The position numbers were made by a program, and so were the translations under genes. The notes beneath the pieces are model-generated. The model did no database searches. It was given only the letters and a program-made list of their open reading frames with translations, and was not told where the DNA came from. A stretch of DNA of 58,616 nucleotides from Bacteroidota bacterium. Lineage in GTDB: Bacteria; Bacteroidota; Bacteroidia; Bacteroidales; WCHB1-69. The stretch is from positions 1 to 58,616 of the forward strand of contig JAEZOU010000004.1 in assembly GCA_023413895.1 (NCBI GenBank). Direction: 5' to 3'. How positions within the stretch are numbered: position 1 is the stretch's first letter; each line of letters begins with the position of its first letter. Shown piece after piece: positions 6,840 through 15,405 of the stretch.

Positions 6840-9180
6840 TAAATTAGGAAAAGAAGTAATGATTTTTGATGGTGCTTTTGGTACCGAGCTTGAGAAACGA
6901 GGAATTATGTCTAAAGTACCAGAACTATTAAATATAACGGCACCAGAACAAATTGCTGAGATTCATAAAAGCTATATTGATGCGGGGTGCGATTTTATAA
7001 CTACAAATACTTTTGGCGCAAATTGTATAAAATTACCTTCGGAAAATAGAAAACTAATTATAGAGCAAGCTATTTCATTAGCCAAAAAACATCGCACTTC
7101 ACAATATGTAATGATGGATATTGGTCCGTTAGGAAAAATGCTTGAACCTATCGGTACGCTATCGTTCGATGATGCTTATGAAGCATTTAAAGAGATGGTG
7201 GTAATTGCACGCGACCAAGTGGACGGATTTATATTGGAAACATTTTCAGATCTTTACGAACTAAAATGTGCCCTTTTAGCTGTGAAAGAGAATTGCAATA
7301 AGCCTGTTTTTACTACAATGACCTTCGATACATCTGTGCATACACTTACGGGTACTTCTCCCCGTATTTTTGCGGAGTTGATGTCAAATATGGGAGCAGA
7401 TGTAGTCGGTATTAATTGTTCGTTGGGTCCTAAAGATTTGCAACCGATTGTAGCAGAATTACTACAATATTGCAATAAACCGATTTTGGTACAACCCAAT
7501 CGCGGTATTCCTACCATTCAATGTGGGCGGGCAATGTACACCCTGTCAGCAAATGCTTTTGCAGAGGTTATGGATAATTTCCGCCAAGCAGGTGTGGCTG
7601 TTTTGGGTGGATGTTGTGGTACAAATCCTGAATTTATTCAACTCTTGTCGCAATATAAGGGAATGCCTGTGCCGAAACGCAAAGTGGTGAAAGAGACTTT
7701 TATCTCTTCGGCAACGAAGTTTGTTACCTTTGATAAAGTGCAAATTTGCGGTGAGCGAATCAATCCTACAGGTAAGAAAAAGTTGAAAGAAGCAATTATC
7801 AATGGCGATTTTGACTACATTTTCAAAGAAGCTATCAAGCAAGAGGAGGCTGGCGCTGCACTTTTGGATGTGAATTTGGGCGTTCCTAAAACCGACGATG
7901 TTGCTAATATGCGTAAAGTGGTGATGAAACTGAATGAAATTACCAATCTTCCGTTGCAAATCGATTCCTCAAATCCTCAAGCTATTGAAGCGGGTTGTCG
8001 ATATTACAATGGTATTCCTCTGATTAATTCTGTCAACGGAAATGAGGAGAATATGAATACTATTTTCCCAATTGCAAAAAGATATGGTGCGGTAGTTTTG
8101 GGATTAACAATGGATGATACAGGAATACCCCAAAGTGCAGAAGAGAGATTTGTTATTGCCGAAAGAATATTGAAAAATGCGGAAAATTATGAAATTGAGC
8201 CACATCGAATGATGATGGATACACTCACGTTAACCTGCAGTGCACAACAACCATTGGTAAAGGAAACCTTACGAGCTTTGCGAATGGTGAGCGAGCAGTT
8301 GGGCGTGAAAAGTGCGTTGGGCGTTTCTAATGTGAGCTTCGGAATGCCTAATCGTGAACTAATAAATAGTACTTTCTTGGCAATGGCTTTAGAAAACGGA
8401 CTTTCAATGCCCATTATCAATCCGTGTAACGCTATGATGATGAATACAATATTATCTTTTAATGCGTTACGAGGAGAAAGTGAAGATTTAGATAACTATG
8501 TAAATCGTTCGGTTGCGCAAGAAACTAAAGAGAGTTCCGCAGCACAAGGCACTCTAGAAACTGCTGACAGTGCTACTTTGCAAGGCGCTATTCGTCGTGG
8601 TTTAAAAGATGAGAGTGCTACGTTAACGCAAGTTGCTCTTCAAAATCTTCCTCCTATGGATATTATCAATCAAATTCTAATCCCTACTTTGAACGAAGTT
8701 GGAAGTGATTTTGAAAAACAGAAGATATTTCTTCCTCAATTAATTTCCGCTTCTGAAGCATGCAAGGAGGCTTTTGCAATTATAAAGAATGAGTTTGCGC
8801 AAAACGAAAATCAGAAAGGAACTATCATCTTGGCAACCGTTAAGGGAGATGTTCACGATATTGGTAAAAATATTGTGAAAGTGATTTTTGAGTCGTATGG
8901 TTATCGTGTAGTGGATTTGGGAAAAGATACCCCTAAGGAGGTGATTTTAGAGGCATATCTACAAAATAAACCGCTTGTAATTGGTTTGAGCGCATTGATG
9001 ACGACAACAGTTCTTTCCATGGAAGAAACAATTACTTATTTGAAAGACAATGGAGTTGTAGCACCTATTTTTGTAGGAGGAGCTGTCCTCAATGCACCAT
9101 TAGCAGAGCAGATTCATGCTGATGGCTATACAAAAGATGCGTTAGAATTTGTAGAAGCAATAGAAAAATTAAATTCTTAA
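6832..9180 (+). CDS. metH: Cobalamin-dependent methionine synthase core, lacking the reactivation domain
   Basis: This 782-residue protein transfers the methyl group of methyltetrahydrofolate to homocysteine through bound cobalamin. Residues 1-290 are the homocysteine-binding barrel with the zinc ligands C196 (INCSLGP) and C261-C262 (GGCCGT). Residues about 304-570 are the pterin-binding barrel (ICGERINPTGKKKLKEAI, LDVNLGV). The C-terminal part has the helical cap and the cobalamin domain with DVHDIGKNIV (H675 as the lower axial ligand) and GLSALMTTT. It ends right after the cobalamin domain, so the SAM-dependent reactivation domain of full-length MetH (about 1200 residues) is missing. A stand-alone reactivation protein is encoded at 46949-47548, next to metF. 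A simple homocysteine methyltransferase/cobalamin protein is the alternative reading, but the domain order is that of MetH. Confidence 0.88.
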   Translation: MLNKLGKEVMIFDGAFGTELEKRGIMSKVPELLNITAPEQIAEIHKSYIDAGCDFITTNTFGANCIKLPSENRKLIIEQAISLAKKHRTSQYVMMDIGPLGKMLEPIGTLSFDDAYEAFKEMVVIARDQVDGFILETFSDLYELKCALLAVKENCNKPVFTTMTFDTSVHTLTGTSPRIFAELMSNMGADVVGINCSLGPKDLQPIVAELLQYCNKPILVQPNRGIPTIQCGRAMYTLSANAFAEVMDNFRQAGVAVLGGCCGTNPEFIQLLSQYKGMPVPKRKVVKETFISSATKFVTFDKVQICGERINPTGKKKLKEAIINGDFDYIFKEAIKQEEAGAALLDVNLGVPKTDDVANMRKVVMKLNEITNLPLQIDSSNPQAIEAGCRYYNGIPLINSVNGNEENMNTIFPIAKRYGAVVLGLTMDDTGIPQSAEERFVIAERILKNAENYEIEPHRMMMDTLTLTCSAQQPLVKETLRALRMVSEQLGVKSALGVSNVSFGMPNRELINSTFLAMALENGLSMPIINPCNAMMMNTILSFNALRGESEDLDNYVNRSVAQETKESSAAQGTLETADSATLQGAIRRGLKDESATLTQVALQNLPPMDIINQILIPTLNEVGSDFEKQKIFLPQLISASEACKEAFAIIKNEFAQNENQKGTIILATVKGDVHDIGKNIVKVIFESYGYRVVDLGKDTPKEVILEAYLQNKPLVIGLSALMTTTVLSMEETITYLKDNGVVAPIFVGGAVLNAPLAEQIHADGYTKDALEFVEAIEKLNS

Positions 9181-9190
9181 AATATTAATA

Positions 9191-9667
9191 ATGAAAAAGA
9201 TACATAATTCATGGGAAGGACAATTAGGATATAATTGTTTTGGTTGTTCGCCTAATAATCCGCATGGATTACGAATGGAATTTTATGAAGATGGCGACGA
9301 TATTGTGTCTATTTGGCATCCTACTATCGATAGTCAAGGTTGGATCAATGTACTGCATGGAGGAATTCAGGCAGCATTAGCAGATGAGATTGCATCGTGG
9401 GTGGTATTTAGAAAATTACAAACGATGGGTGTTACTGCTAAAATGGAGGTGCGTTATCGCAAGGCAATCTCTACCAACGATAAGCAGATAACGTTGCGAG
9501 CGCATCTTTTAGAGCATAGAAGAAATACAGCAGATATTGAGGTGAATATTTATAACGAAGCTGGAGAAATCTGCAATACAACAAGATGTCTTTATTTCGT
9601 TCAGCCCCAAGACAAAGCTATTGCTGCAGGTTTTGTACCCTTTGAGTTGGAAGAGGAAAATTTGTAA
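9191..9667 (+). CDS. PaaI-type hotdog thioesterase
   Basis: This 158-residue single-domain protein has the hotdog signature: NVLHGGIQAALADEIASWVV around residues 52-72, with the conserved HGG and the acidic residue on the central helix (DE). The N-terminus carries CFGC and NPHGLRMEF, typical of PaaI/YbgC-like acyl-CoA thioesterases in Bacteroidota. It probably hydrolyses an acyl- or aryl-CoA thioester in the cytoplasm; the substrate cannot be read from the sequence. It begins 10 bases after metH on the same strand and is likely co-transcribed, without an obvious functional link. Confidence 0.8.
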   Translation: MKKIHNSWEGQLGYNCFGCSPNNPHGLRMEFYEDGDDIVSIWHPTIDSQGWINVLHGGIQAALADEIASWVVFRKLQTMGVTAKMEVRYRKAISTNDKQITLRAHLLEHRRNTADIEVNIYNEAGEICNTTRCLYFVQPQDKAIAAGFVPFELEEENL

Positions 9668-9721
9668 GTCTAAATTGAAAATCATTCTCAAACAGAAAAA
9701 ATAGATTTAGGATTTTTTTCG

Positions 9722-9729
9722 TAATTTTG
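9722..9729 (+). promoter_or_regulatory. -7 box upstream of dnaX
   Basis: TAATTTTG matches TAnnTTTG, 110 bases before the dnaX ATG. The leader is long and AT-rich. Confidence 0.4.
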
Positions 9730-9839
9730 CCAACTTGACATTTCGTTTCAGGATGTTTCGAAATTGAACTTTCAAAACGATAAAATGGTATTTTTTGAGA
9801 AAGATCAAAATAGAAAAAATAATTATATATCAATAATTT

Positions 9840-10970
9840 ATGGATAACTTCATCGTATCAGCACGCAAATATAGGCCTTCCACATTTAATACAGTAGTGG
9901 GGCAGGAACCGATTGTATCAACTTTAAAAAACGCAATTCGCAATCAGCAAATCGCCCAATCGTTTCTATTTTGTGGACCTCGTGGGGTAGGAAAAACCAC
10001 TTGCGCACGTATTTTTGCTAAAGCGTTGAATTGTCATAACCTAACTGCCGATTTTGAGCCTTGTAACGAATGTGAATCTTGTAAATCGTTCAATGCGTCA
10101 GCCTCTTTCAACGTGTATGAATTAGATGCGGCTTCTAATAATTCGGTTGAAGATATTCGTGCGTTGACCGAACAGGTACGAATTAGTCCGCAAGGTGCTA
10201 AGTTCAAGGTTTATATCATCGATGAGGTTCATATGTTGTCAACGGCTGCTTTTAATGCGTTCTTAAAAACTTTGGAAGAGCCGCCAGCATACGCCAAATT
10301 TATCATGGCAACTACGGAAAAACATAAGATTTTACCTACTATTTTGTCGCGTTGTCAAGTGTATGATTTTCGCAGAATTAATGAAAATGATATTGTAAAG
10401 CATTTGACGTATGTATCTCAGAGTGAGAATATTGTTGCTGAAGAGGAAGCGTTGCGGGTAGTGGCATCAAAAGCAGATGGTGCACTTCGCGATGCACTCT
10501 CTATCTTTGATCAGCTCACCAGTTTCTCTGGCAAAAATATCACTTATGCTTCTGCAATTGAACATCTGAACGTTTTGGATGTGGAAAATTATTTCAAAAT
10601 GACAGATTTTCTTTTTAGTGATAATGCAACAAGTGCGCTTTTGCTTTTAGATGAAGTGATTTCGCGTGGTTTTGAAGCACAACACTTCATTTCTGGATTA
10701 GCATCTCACTTCAGAAATCTATTAATGGCCCAAAATCAGTTGACAATCAAACTGATGGAGGTTTCTGATAGCATTAAAGTGAAATTTGCAGAGCAAGCAC
10801 AAAAGATTGATAGAATGTTATTAATTAGAGCAATGGAGCTTGCTAATACTTGTGATTTTAACTATAAACTATCCAATAACAAGCGTTTATCAGTAGAAAT
10901 TTGTTTGTTACAGATTAACGGAAACTATCTGTATAAGAAAAATTCTGTCAGGCAATCACGGGAGAGATAA
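9840..10970 (+). CDS. dnaX: DNA polymerase III gamma/tau subunit, N-terminal part (AAA+ clamp loader)
   Basis: The 376-residue product carries clamp-loader domains I-III: Walker A GPRGVGKT at 46-53, zinc cysteines C65, C75, C78, C81, Walker B IIDEVH, the SRC motif (TILSRCQ, arginine finger) and the domain III collar helices ending near RLSVEICLLQI. The frame then runs into a non-family tail (NGNYLYKKNSVRQSRER) and a TAA. The next frame (+1) is open from 10897 and continues as a typical low-complexity linker plus tau-type C-terminus to 11715. Either this gives a gamma-like short form and a tau form through a +1 shift, or one base too many is present in 10920-10967, for example in the A5 run at 10938-10942. 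dnaX is essential, so true loss is unlikely. Confidence 0.9.
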   Translation: MDNFIVSARKYRPSTFNTVVGQEPIVSTLKNAIRNQQIAQSFLFCGPRGVGKTTCARIFAKALNCHNLTADFEPCNECESCKSFNASASFNVYELDAASNNSVEDIRALTEQVRISPQGAKFKVYIIDEVHMLSTAAFNAFLKTLEEPPAYAKFIMATTEKHKILPTILSRCQVYDFRRINENDIVKHLTYVSQSENIVAEEEALRVVASKADGALRDALSIFDQLTSFSGKNITYASAIEHLNVLDVENYFKMTDFLFSDNATSALLLLDEVISRGFEAQHFISGLASHFRNLLMAQNQLTIKLMEVSDSIKVKFAEQAQKIDRMLLIRAMELANTCDFNYKLSNNKRLSVEICLLQINGNYLYKKNSVRQSRER

Positions 10971-10982
10971 TGGCAACATCGC

Positions 10983-11032
10983 GGCGGGAGATGTACCACA
11001 ACTCGTTACCGGTCCCACACAATCCTCCCGCC
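10983..11032 (+). other. GC-rich hairpin just after the dnaX frame-0 stop
   Basis: GGCGGGAG (10983-10990) and CTCCCGCC (11025-11032) form a perfect 8-bp stem with a 34-base loop. It starts 12 bases after the TAA at 10968-10970, in the reading-frame switch region. The stretch 10960-11035 is clearly more GC-rich than its neighbours. Downstream structures stimulate recoding in some dnaX genes, so its placement is suggestive, but the loop is large and no classical heptamer is present. Confidence 0.4.
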
Positions 11033-11055
11033 CGTTTATTGCTCCAAGTACTACT

Positions 11056-11715
11056 GTGCGTCGCACGCCCTCTATAAGTGATATTACGACAGACCTATTT
11101 GCGCCTAAATCAGTGGAACCGGCGCAGAATGCGATAACACATACGCAATCTACTTCAACACAACCTGCAGAAACTCAAGTTGTAGCTGCAACTCCAGTTG
11201 ATGAACCAGAGAGGGTTGCGGAAACTCCATCGGAAAGCGCAGATGTTCAGACTCCAAAAACTCAACCTGAACAAGACAAAATGCCGATGGAATCTGCTGA
11301 AGTCGTAGCTTCTGAGTCTGAACCTACTGCTTCAGTTGAGCATGCAATTGTTCAGTCTGAATCGGTATCCGATTTCGCGGAAAAGTGGCACGAAATGTTT
11401 GAACAAGTGTTTGTCAATATTCCATCCATCTATTTCCCCTATCGAGAATATACCCCAGAATTGAAAGATAATCTTATTCACTTTAAGGTAAATAATGAGA
11501 TTCAAAAGGAAAATATTGAAACCCAAAAGAGAGATATTTTAGAGTTTCTACGGAATCATTTTGATAATGCTATTGAGGATTTGGTAATAACTTCTGACCA
11601 AACCTTTATCCCTAAAAAGATTATCTACGATCAAAAAGATAAATTTGAAAATTTTGCTGAAGAGAACCCGAATTTTGTAGATTTTGTAAAAATACTTAAT
11701 CTTCACATGTCCTAA
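11056..11715 (+). CDS. dnaX: DNA polymerase III tau, C-terminal part (continuation of dnaX in +1 frame)
   Basis: The first GTG is at 11056, but the frame is open from 10897 and reads GNHGRDNGNIAAGDVPQL, then a Thr/Pro/Ser/Glu-rich linker, so independent initiation is doubtful. Residues about 1-100 are the linker (repeated TPVDEPERVAETPSESADVQ-like blocks). Residues about 105-219 are a folded end (FAEKWHEMFEQVFVNIPSIY; LEFLRNHFDNAIEDLVI) like the C-terminal tail of Bacteroidota DnaX. The full joined product would be 624 residues (9840-11715 with one base skipped). It is followed by pyrC after 10 bases. Confidence 0.75.
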   Translation: MRRTPSISDITTDLFAPKSVEPAQNAITHTQSTSTQPAETQVVAATPVDEPERVAETPSESADVQTPKTQPEQDKMPMESAEVVASESEPTASVEHAIVQSESVSDFAEKWHEMFEQVFVNIPSIYFPYREYTPELKDNLIHFKVNNEIQKENIETQKRDILEFLRNHFDNAIEDLVITSDQTFIPKKIIYDQKDKFENFAEENPNFVDFVKILNLHMS

Positions 11716-11725
11716 AAAAATAAAT

Positions 11726-12919
11726 ATGTTTACTATTAAGAATATACGAATTGTGGACGACACACAAGATTTTGTCGGAGATATAAATGTTGAAAATGGA
11801 AAAATTGTTGCTGTGGGGCAGGATTTACCTTGCGGTGATGATGTGCTTGATTTTTCGGGCAAATCTTACGTTTTAGTACCTTCGTTCACCGATTTACATA
11901 CGCACTTTAGAGACCCTGGTTTTACATACAAAGAGGATTTAGAAACAGGTTGTCGAGCAGCGCTTCACGGAGGTTATACTGCGGTGAATCTTATGCCTAA
12001 TACTCGCCCTATATGTTGTACTCTTGATCGTGTAAAAGAGGTAGAACGTCGTGCGCAAGCGTTGGACTTGATTACGGTAAATCAAACATTAAGTATGACT
12101 AAAGATCTTGCAGGTAATGAGTTTTCACATCTTACAACTTTAGAAAAACAAGAGATTCTTTTTGTTACCGATGATGGAAAAGGTGTGAATGATGATGAGG
12201 TGATGAGCCATATTTTTGAAATTTGTCGCGACCGTGAAATTACTATTATGCAACATGCTGAGGATAGTCGATTTAGTAAAACAGATATGCGTGAAGCGGA
12301 AAATAGAATGACTTATAGAGATATAGAGCTATTTTCAAAAATTGGTGGACATTTACACTTTTGTCACGTTAGTACGAAAGAAGCTATTGCTGCAATAGCG
12401 CAGGCGCAAGCGCAAGGTATGAATGTAACCTGCGAAGTAACTCCGCATCATCTTTTTTCTACAGGCAATGAAGCATCGCACTACCGCGTAAATCCTCCGT
12501 TGCGAGAACAAGACGACATAGATGCACTTATCTCTGCAATCCAGCAAGATGTAGTGTGTGCTATCGCTACGGACCACGCTCCGCATAGCGATGAAGATAA
12601 AGCAAATGGATCTCCTGGAATGATTGGTATTGAGCAAGCTTTTGCATTGTGTTACACTGCTTTAGTGAAAAGTGGGAAGATTAATCTGCAAAAATTAATA
12701 TCTATTATGGCAACCCAGCCTTCGCAAATGATGAAACTTAACAAGGGAAAAATTGCAGTAGGCTTAGATGCTGATTTTGCTATTGTAGAGATGGATACAC
12801 CATACATCCTTTCTCGTGAAGATATCCTTTCTAAATCTAAAAATACACCATTTATAGGTAGGGAAGTTTATGGTAAGATTTTGAAAACCATTAGATTAGG
12901 AAAAGTTTATAATTGGTAG
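11726..12919 (+). CDS. pyrC: Dihydroorotase
   Basis: This 397-residue amidohydrolase catalyses ring closure of carbamoyl-aspartate to dihydroorotate in pyrimidine synthesis. Metal ligands appear in DLHTHFRDPG (H58, H60), QHAEDS, FCHVST and IATDHAPHS. Substrate residues are in NLMPNTRP and HYRVNPPLRE. The length and the long-type motifs are those of type I dihydroorotases (PyrC of Gram-positive bacteria and Bacteroidota) rather than the short E. coli PyrC. It lies 10 bases after dnaX and overlaps the TTG upstream of xseA, so it is part of a housekeeping operon dnaX-pyrC-xseA-PHP gene. Confidence 0.92.
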   Translation: MFTIKNIRIVDDTQDFVGDINVENGKIVAVGQDLPCGDDVLDFSGKSYVLVPSFTDLHTHFRDPGFTYKEDLETGCRAALHGGYTAVNLMPNTRPICCTLDRVKEVERRAQALDLITVNQTLSMTKDLAGNEFSHLTTLEKQEILFVTDDGKGVNDDEVMSHIFEICRDREITIMQHAEDSRFSKTDMREAENRMTYRDIELFSKIGGHLHFCHVSTKEAIAAIAQAQAQGMNVTCEVTPHHLFSTGNEASHYRVNPPLREQDDIDALISAIQQDVVCAIATDHAPHSDEDKANGSPGMIGIEQAFALCYTALVKSGKINLQKLISIMATQPSQMMKLNKGKIAVGLDADFAIVEMDTPYILSREDILSKSKNTPFIGREVYGKILKTIRLGKVYNW

Positions 12920-12921
12920 TC

Positions 12922-14169
12922 ATGCGGGAAACTTTTAATAATCGTCCCATCTATTCGCTCTCTGAGATTACGCAAAGTTTGCAAAATGTTATCTCCAAAA
13001 CCTACACACATTCATACTATGTGAAGGCGGAGATTTTGAAATTAAATTACTATCCCCATTCGGGGCATTGCTTTCCAGAACTTGTAGAGAAAGAGAATGG
13101 CAAGATAAAGGCTGAGATGCGCGCACTAATCTGGTCTTCTCAATTTCAAACGATTAACGATAGATTTCTTACGATTACAGGTGAACCCCTGAAAGAAAAT
13201 ATTACGATTCTTTGCTTGGCAAGTGTCGAATTTAGTGCGCGTTATGGTTTGTCTTTGCATATCGAAGATATTGAGCCTATTTACACTTTGGGCGAGATGG
13301 AACGGAACCGACGCGAAACCATCGCCAAACTGAAAAAGGAGGGCATTTTCGATGCGAATAAACGGTTAAAATTACCTCTTGTTCCTAAAAAAATAGCTGT
13401 AATATCGGTAGAGACTAGTCAAGGCTTTAATGATTTTATGGTTACTTTGCATAAAAATAGTTGGAATTATAAGTATGATTGTGAGCTATTCCCATCTATT
13501 TTGCAAGGTGATAAAGCGATTACAACTATTACGCAGCGTTTGGAAGAGATTAGCAAGCGAAAAGATGATTTTGATTGTATAGTAATTGTGCGCGGCGGTG
13601 GCGGTGATGTAGGACTAAGTTGCTACGATGATTATACTTTGGCAAAAGCAATTGCTACTGCACCTCTTCCTATTATTGCGGGAATTGGACATTCAACGAA
13701 TGATACCATTTCGGGAATGGTTTCGTATGCTAACAAGATTACTCCTACAGAAGTAGCTTATTTTCTTATCCAACAGTATCATAACTTTTCGATTGCAGTG
13801 GAAGATTGTCAAACGCAAATTTCAAATTTTGCGCTCAATATATTGAAGGAGAAACGATTCTTCTTCTCTCAAATTGGGAATTCTATCAGACATAGTGCAG
13901 AAAAATTTTCATCTGTAAAATTACAACAGATTGAAAATGAGAAAAATAAAATTAAAAATGAAGTCAAGCAGTTTTTAGAAAAAAATCGATTTTTATTAAA
14001 AGAAGCTGAGACTAAGGTTAATCTACTTCACCCCGATAATATTCTAAAACGCGGGTATAGTATTACAATGCAAAACGGTAAAGCTATTCGCAGCGCAGAT
14101 GAGGTTACTGACGATATAATTATTACAAAACTTTATAACGGAACTATCAAAAGTAAAATTGAAAAATGA
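12922..14169 (+). CDS. xseA: Exodeoxyribonuclease VII large subunit
   Basis: The 415-residue protein has an N-terminal OB-fold (about 10-105, YVKAEILKLNYYPHSGHCF), the catalytic domain with DFDCIVIVRGGGGDVGLSCY and PIIAGIGHSTNDTISGMV, and a long helical C-terminal arm ending with the conserved ILKRGYSITMQNGKAIRS. It degrades single-stranded DNA with the small subunit XseB, which is not encoded next to it here. I chose the ATG at 12922, two bases after the pyrC stop, over the TTG at 12913 that overlaps pyrC. Its stop overlaps the next gene's ATG by 4 bases (ATGA). Confidence 0.9.
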   Translation: MRETFNNRPIYSLSEITQSLQNVISKTYTHSYYVKAEILKLNYYPHSGHCFPELVEKENGKIKAEMRALIWSSQFQTINDRFLTITGEPLKENITILCLASVEFSARYGLSLHIEDIEPIYTLGEMERNRRETIAKLKKEGIFDANKRLKLPLVPKKIAVISVETSQGFNDFMVTLHKNSWNYKYDCELFPSILQGDKAITTITQRLEEISKRKDDFDCIVIVRGGGGDVGLSCYDDYTLAKAIATAPLPIIAGIGHSTNDTISGMVSYANKITPTEVAYFLIQQYHNFSIAVEDCQTQISNFALNILKEKRFFFSQIGNSIRHSAEKFSSVKLQQIENEKNKIKNEVKQFLEKNRFLLKEAETKVNLLHPDNILKRGYSITMQNGKAIRSADEVTDDIIITKLYNGTIKSKIEK

Positions 14170-15002
14170 TGAAATGTAATTACCATACCCATTCGCTCTA
14201 TTGCGATGGAAAAGAACCAATGGAAAAATTTGTTGTTCGGGCAATTGAGGAGAATTTTGATATATTGGGTTTCTCATCTCATGCGCCTATCAAGAGGGAG
14301 AATAGTTTTGGTATTACAATGGAAAATTTGGAACCCTACTGCAGTGAAATAGCTGAATTACAAGAGCGTTTTCCGCAGATTAAGTTATTAAAAGGTCTAG
14401 AATGTGATTTTATCCCTCAATTTTCATATGATTTCAGTTTCTTCAAAGAGAAATATAATTTGGACTATATTATTGGAGGTGTGCATTTGGTAAAACCTCA
14501 TCATAGTGATGAATTGTGGTTTATTGATGGACGCGATAGACAGATTTATGATAATGGTTTGCAACATCTTTTTCAAAATGATATTCGAAAAGCTGTAACT
14601 ACCTTTTGGGAGCAAACTTTTGAAATGATAGAAACACAAAAATTTGATATTATTGCCCATTTTGATAAGATAAAAATGCACAACCAAAATCGTTTCTTTC
14701 AGGAAGATGAAAGTTGGTATTGTAAATTAGCAGAACACGCTGTTGAGTTGATAAAACGAAAAGATTTAATCGTAGAGATTAATTCACGAGGTTTGTACAA
14801 AGGTCGTTGCAATCATTTTTATCCCTCTGATATATTAGTAGATTTGGCTGCAAAAAATGATATTCCGTTTGTTATAAGTAGCGATGCCCATAAATCGGAA
14901 GAGTTGATATTTTTCTATACTGAAGCTCGTCAGAAATTATCTGAATTGGGTGTCCATCGCCTTTTCTATTTTGATAATGGTTGGAAAGAGGAGTTATTAT
15001 AG
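14166..15002 (+). CDS. PHP-family histidinol-phosphatase-like phosphoesterase
   Basis: The 278-residue protein shows the PHP metal motifs in order: NYHTHSLYCDG at the N-terminus, GFSSHAP, LKGLECDF, GGVHLV, IIAHFDKIK, VEINSRGLYKG and VISSDAHK near the C-terminus. This pattern and length match the HisK/HisJ histidinol-phosphatase group, which removes phosphate from L-histidinol phosphate. No other his genes are nearby, so another phosphate ester as substrate cannot be excluded. It is translationally coupled to xseA by a 4-base overlap. Confidence 0.8.
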   Translation: MMKCNYHTHSLYCDGKEPMEKFVVRAIEENFDILGFSSHAPIKRENSFGITMENLEPYCSEIAELQERFPQIKLLKGLECDFIPQFSYDFSFFKEKYNLDYIIGGVHLVKPHHSDELWFIDGRDRQIYDNGLQHLFQNDIRKAVTTFWEQTFEMIETQKFDIIAHFDKIKMHNQNRFFQEDESWYCKLAEHAVELIKRKDLIVEINSRGLYKGRCNHFYPSDILVDLAAKNDIPFVISSDAHKSEELIFFYTEARQKLSELGVHRLFYFDNGWKEELL

Positions 15003-15405
15003 GTAAATTTCTACACGTTATCAAATTTATCTTTGTGGACCATCGTGGCAAAAGAAATTATGAAAATCTCATTAACCCCACTGATGGTAAAATAAAATCT
15101 ACCTTTAGTTTTGGAATTTCTTAACGAATAGGAAAGTTAACAATGTTTTGTTATTATGTTAAATAAAAATAAAGTTCAATTCTGTGGCATATAGTTAGTA
15201 GAGTTGATGGAATTTTTATTATAAAAATGCTAGTTATCAACTACTTACATTGGATTATGAAATGTCAATGACATGAAATATTAATTGTAATTATTTGATT
15301 ATAAAACAAATACAGTCAATTTTGAAAATAAAAAAACTGAAATAGGACAATAGTTTTTTTTTATAATTTCGCACGCTAAAATATAATTGAAAATTGAGGA
15401 TAATT
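15003..15405. other. Gene-free AT-rich interval with a promoter for the giant protein gene
   Basis: No coding signal is seen in these 403 bases on either strand. Near the right end TAATTTCG (15364-15371) resembles TAnnTTTG with one deviation, 34 bases before the ATG at 15406. No terminator hairpin is evident after the PHP gene. Confidence 0.5.
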
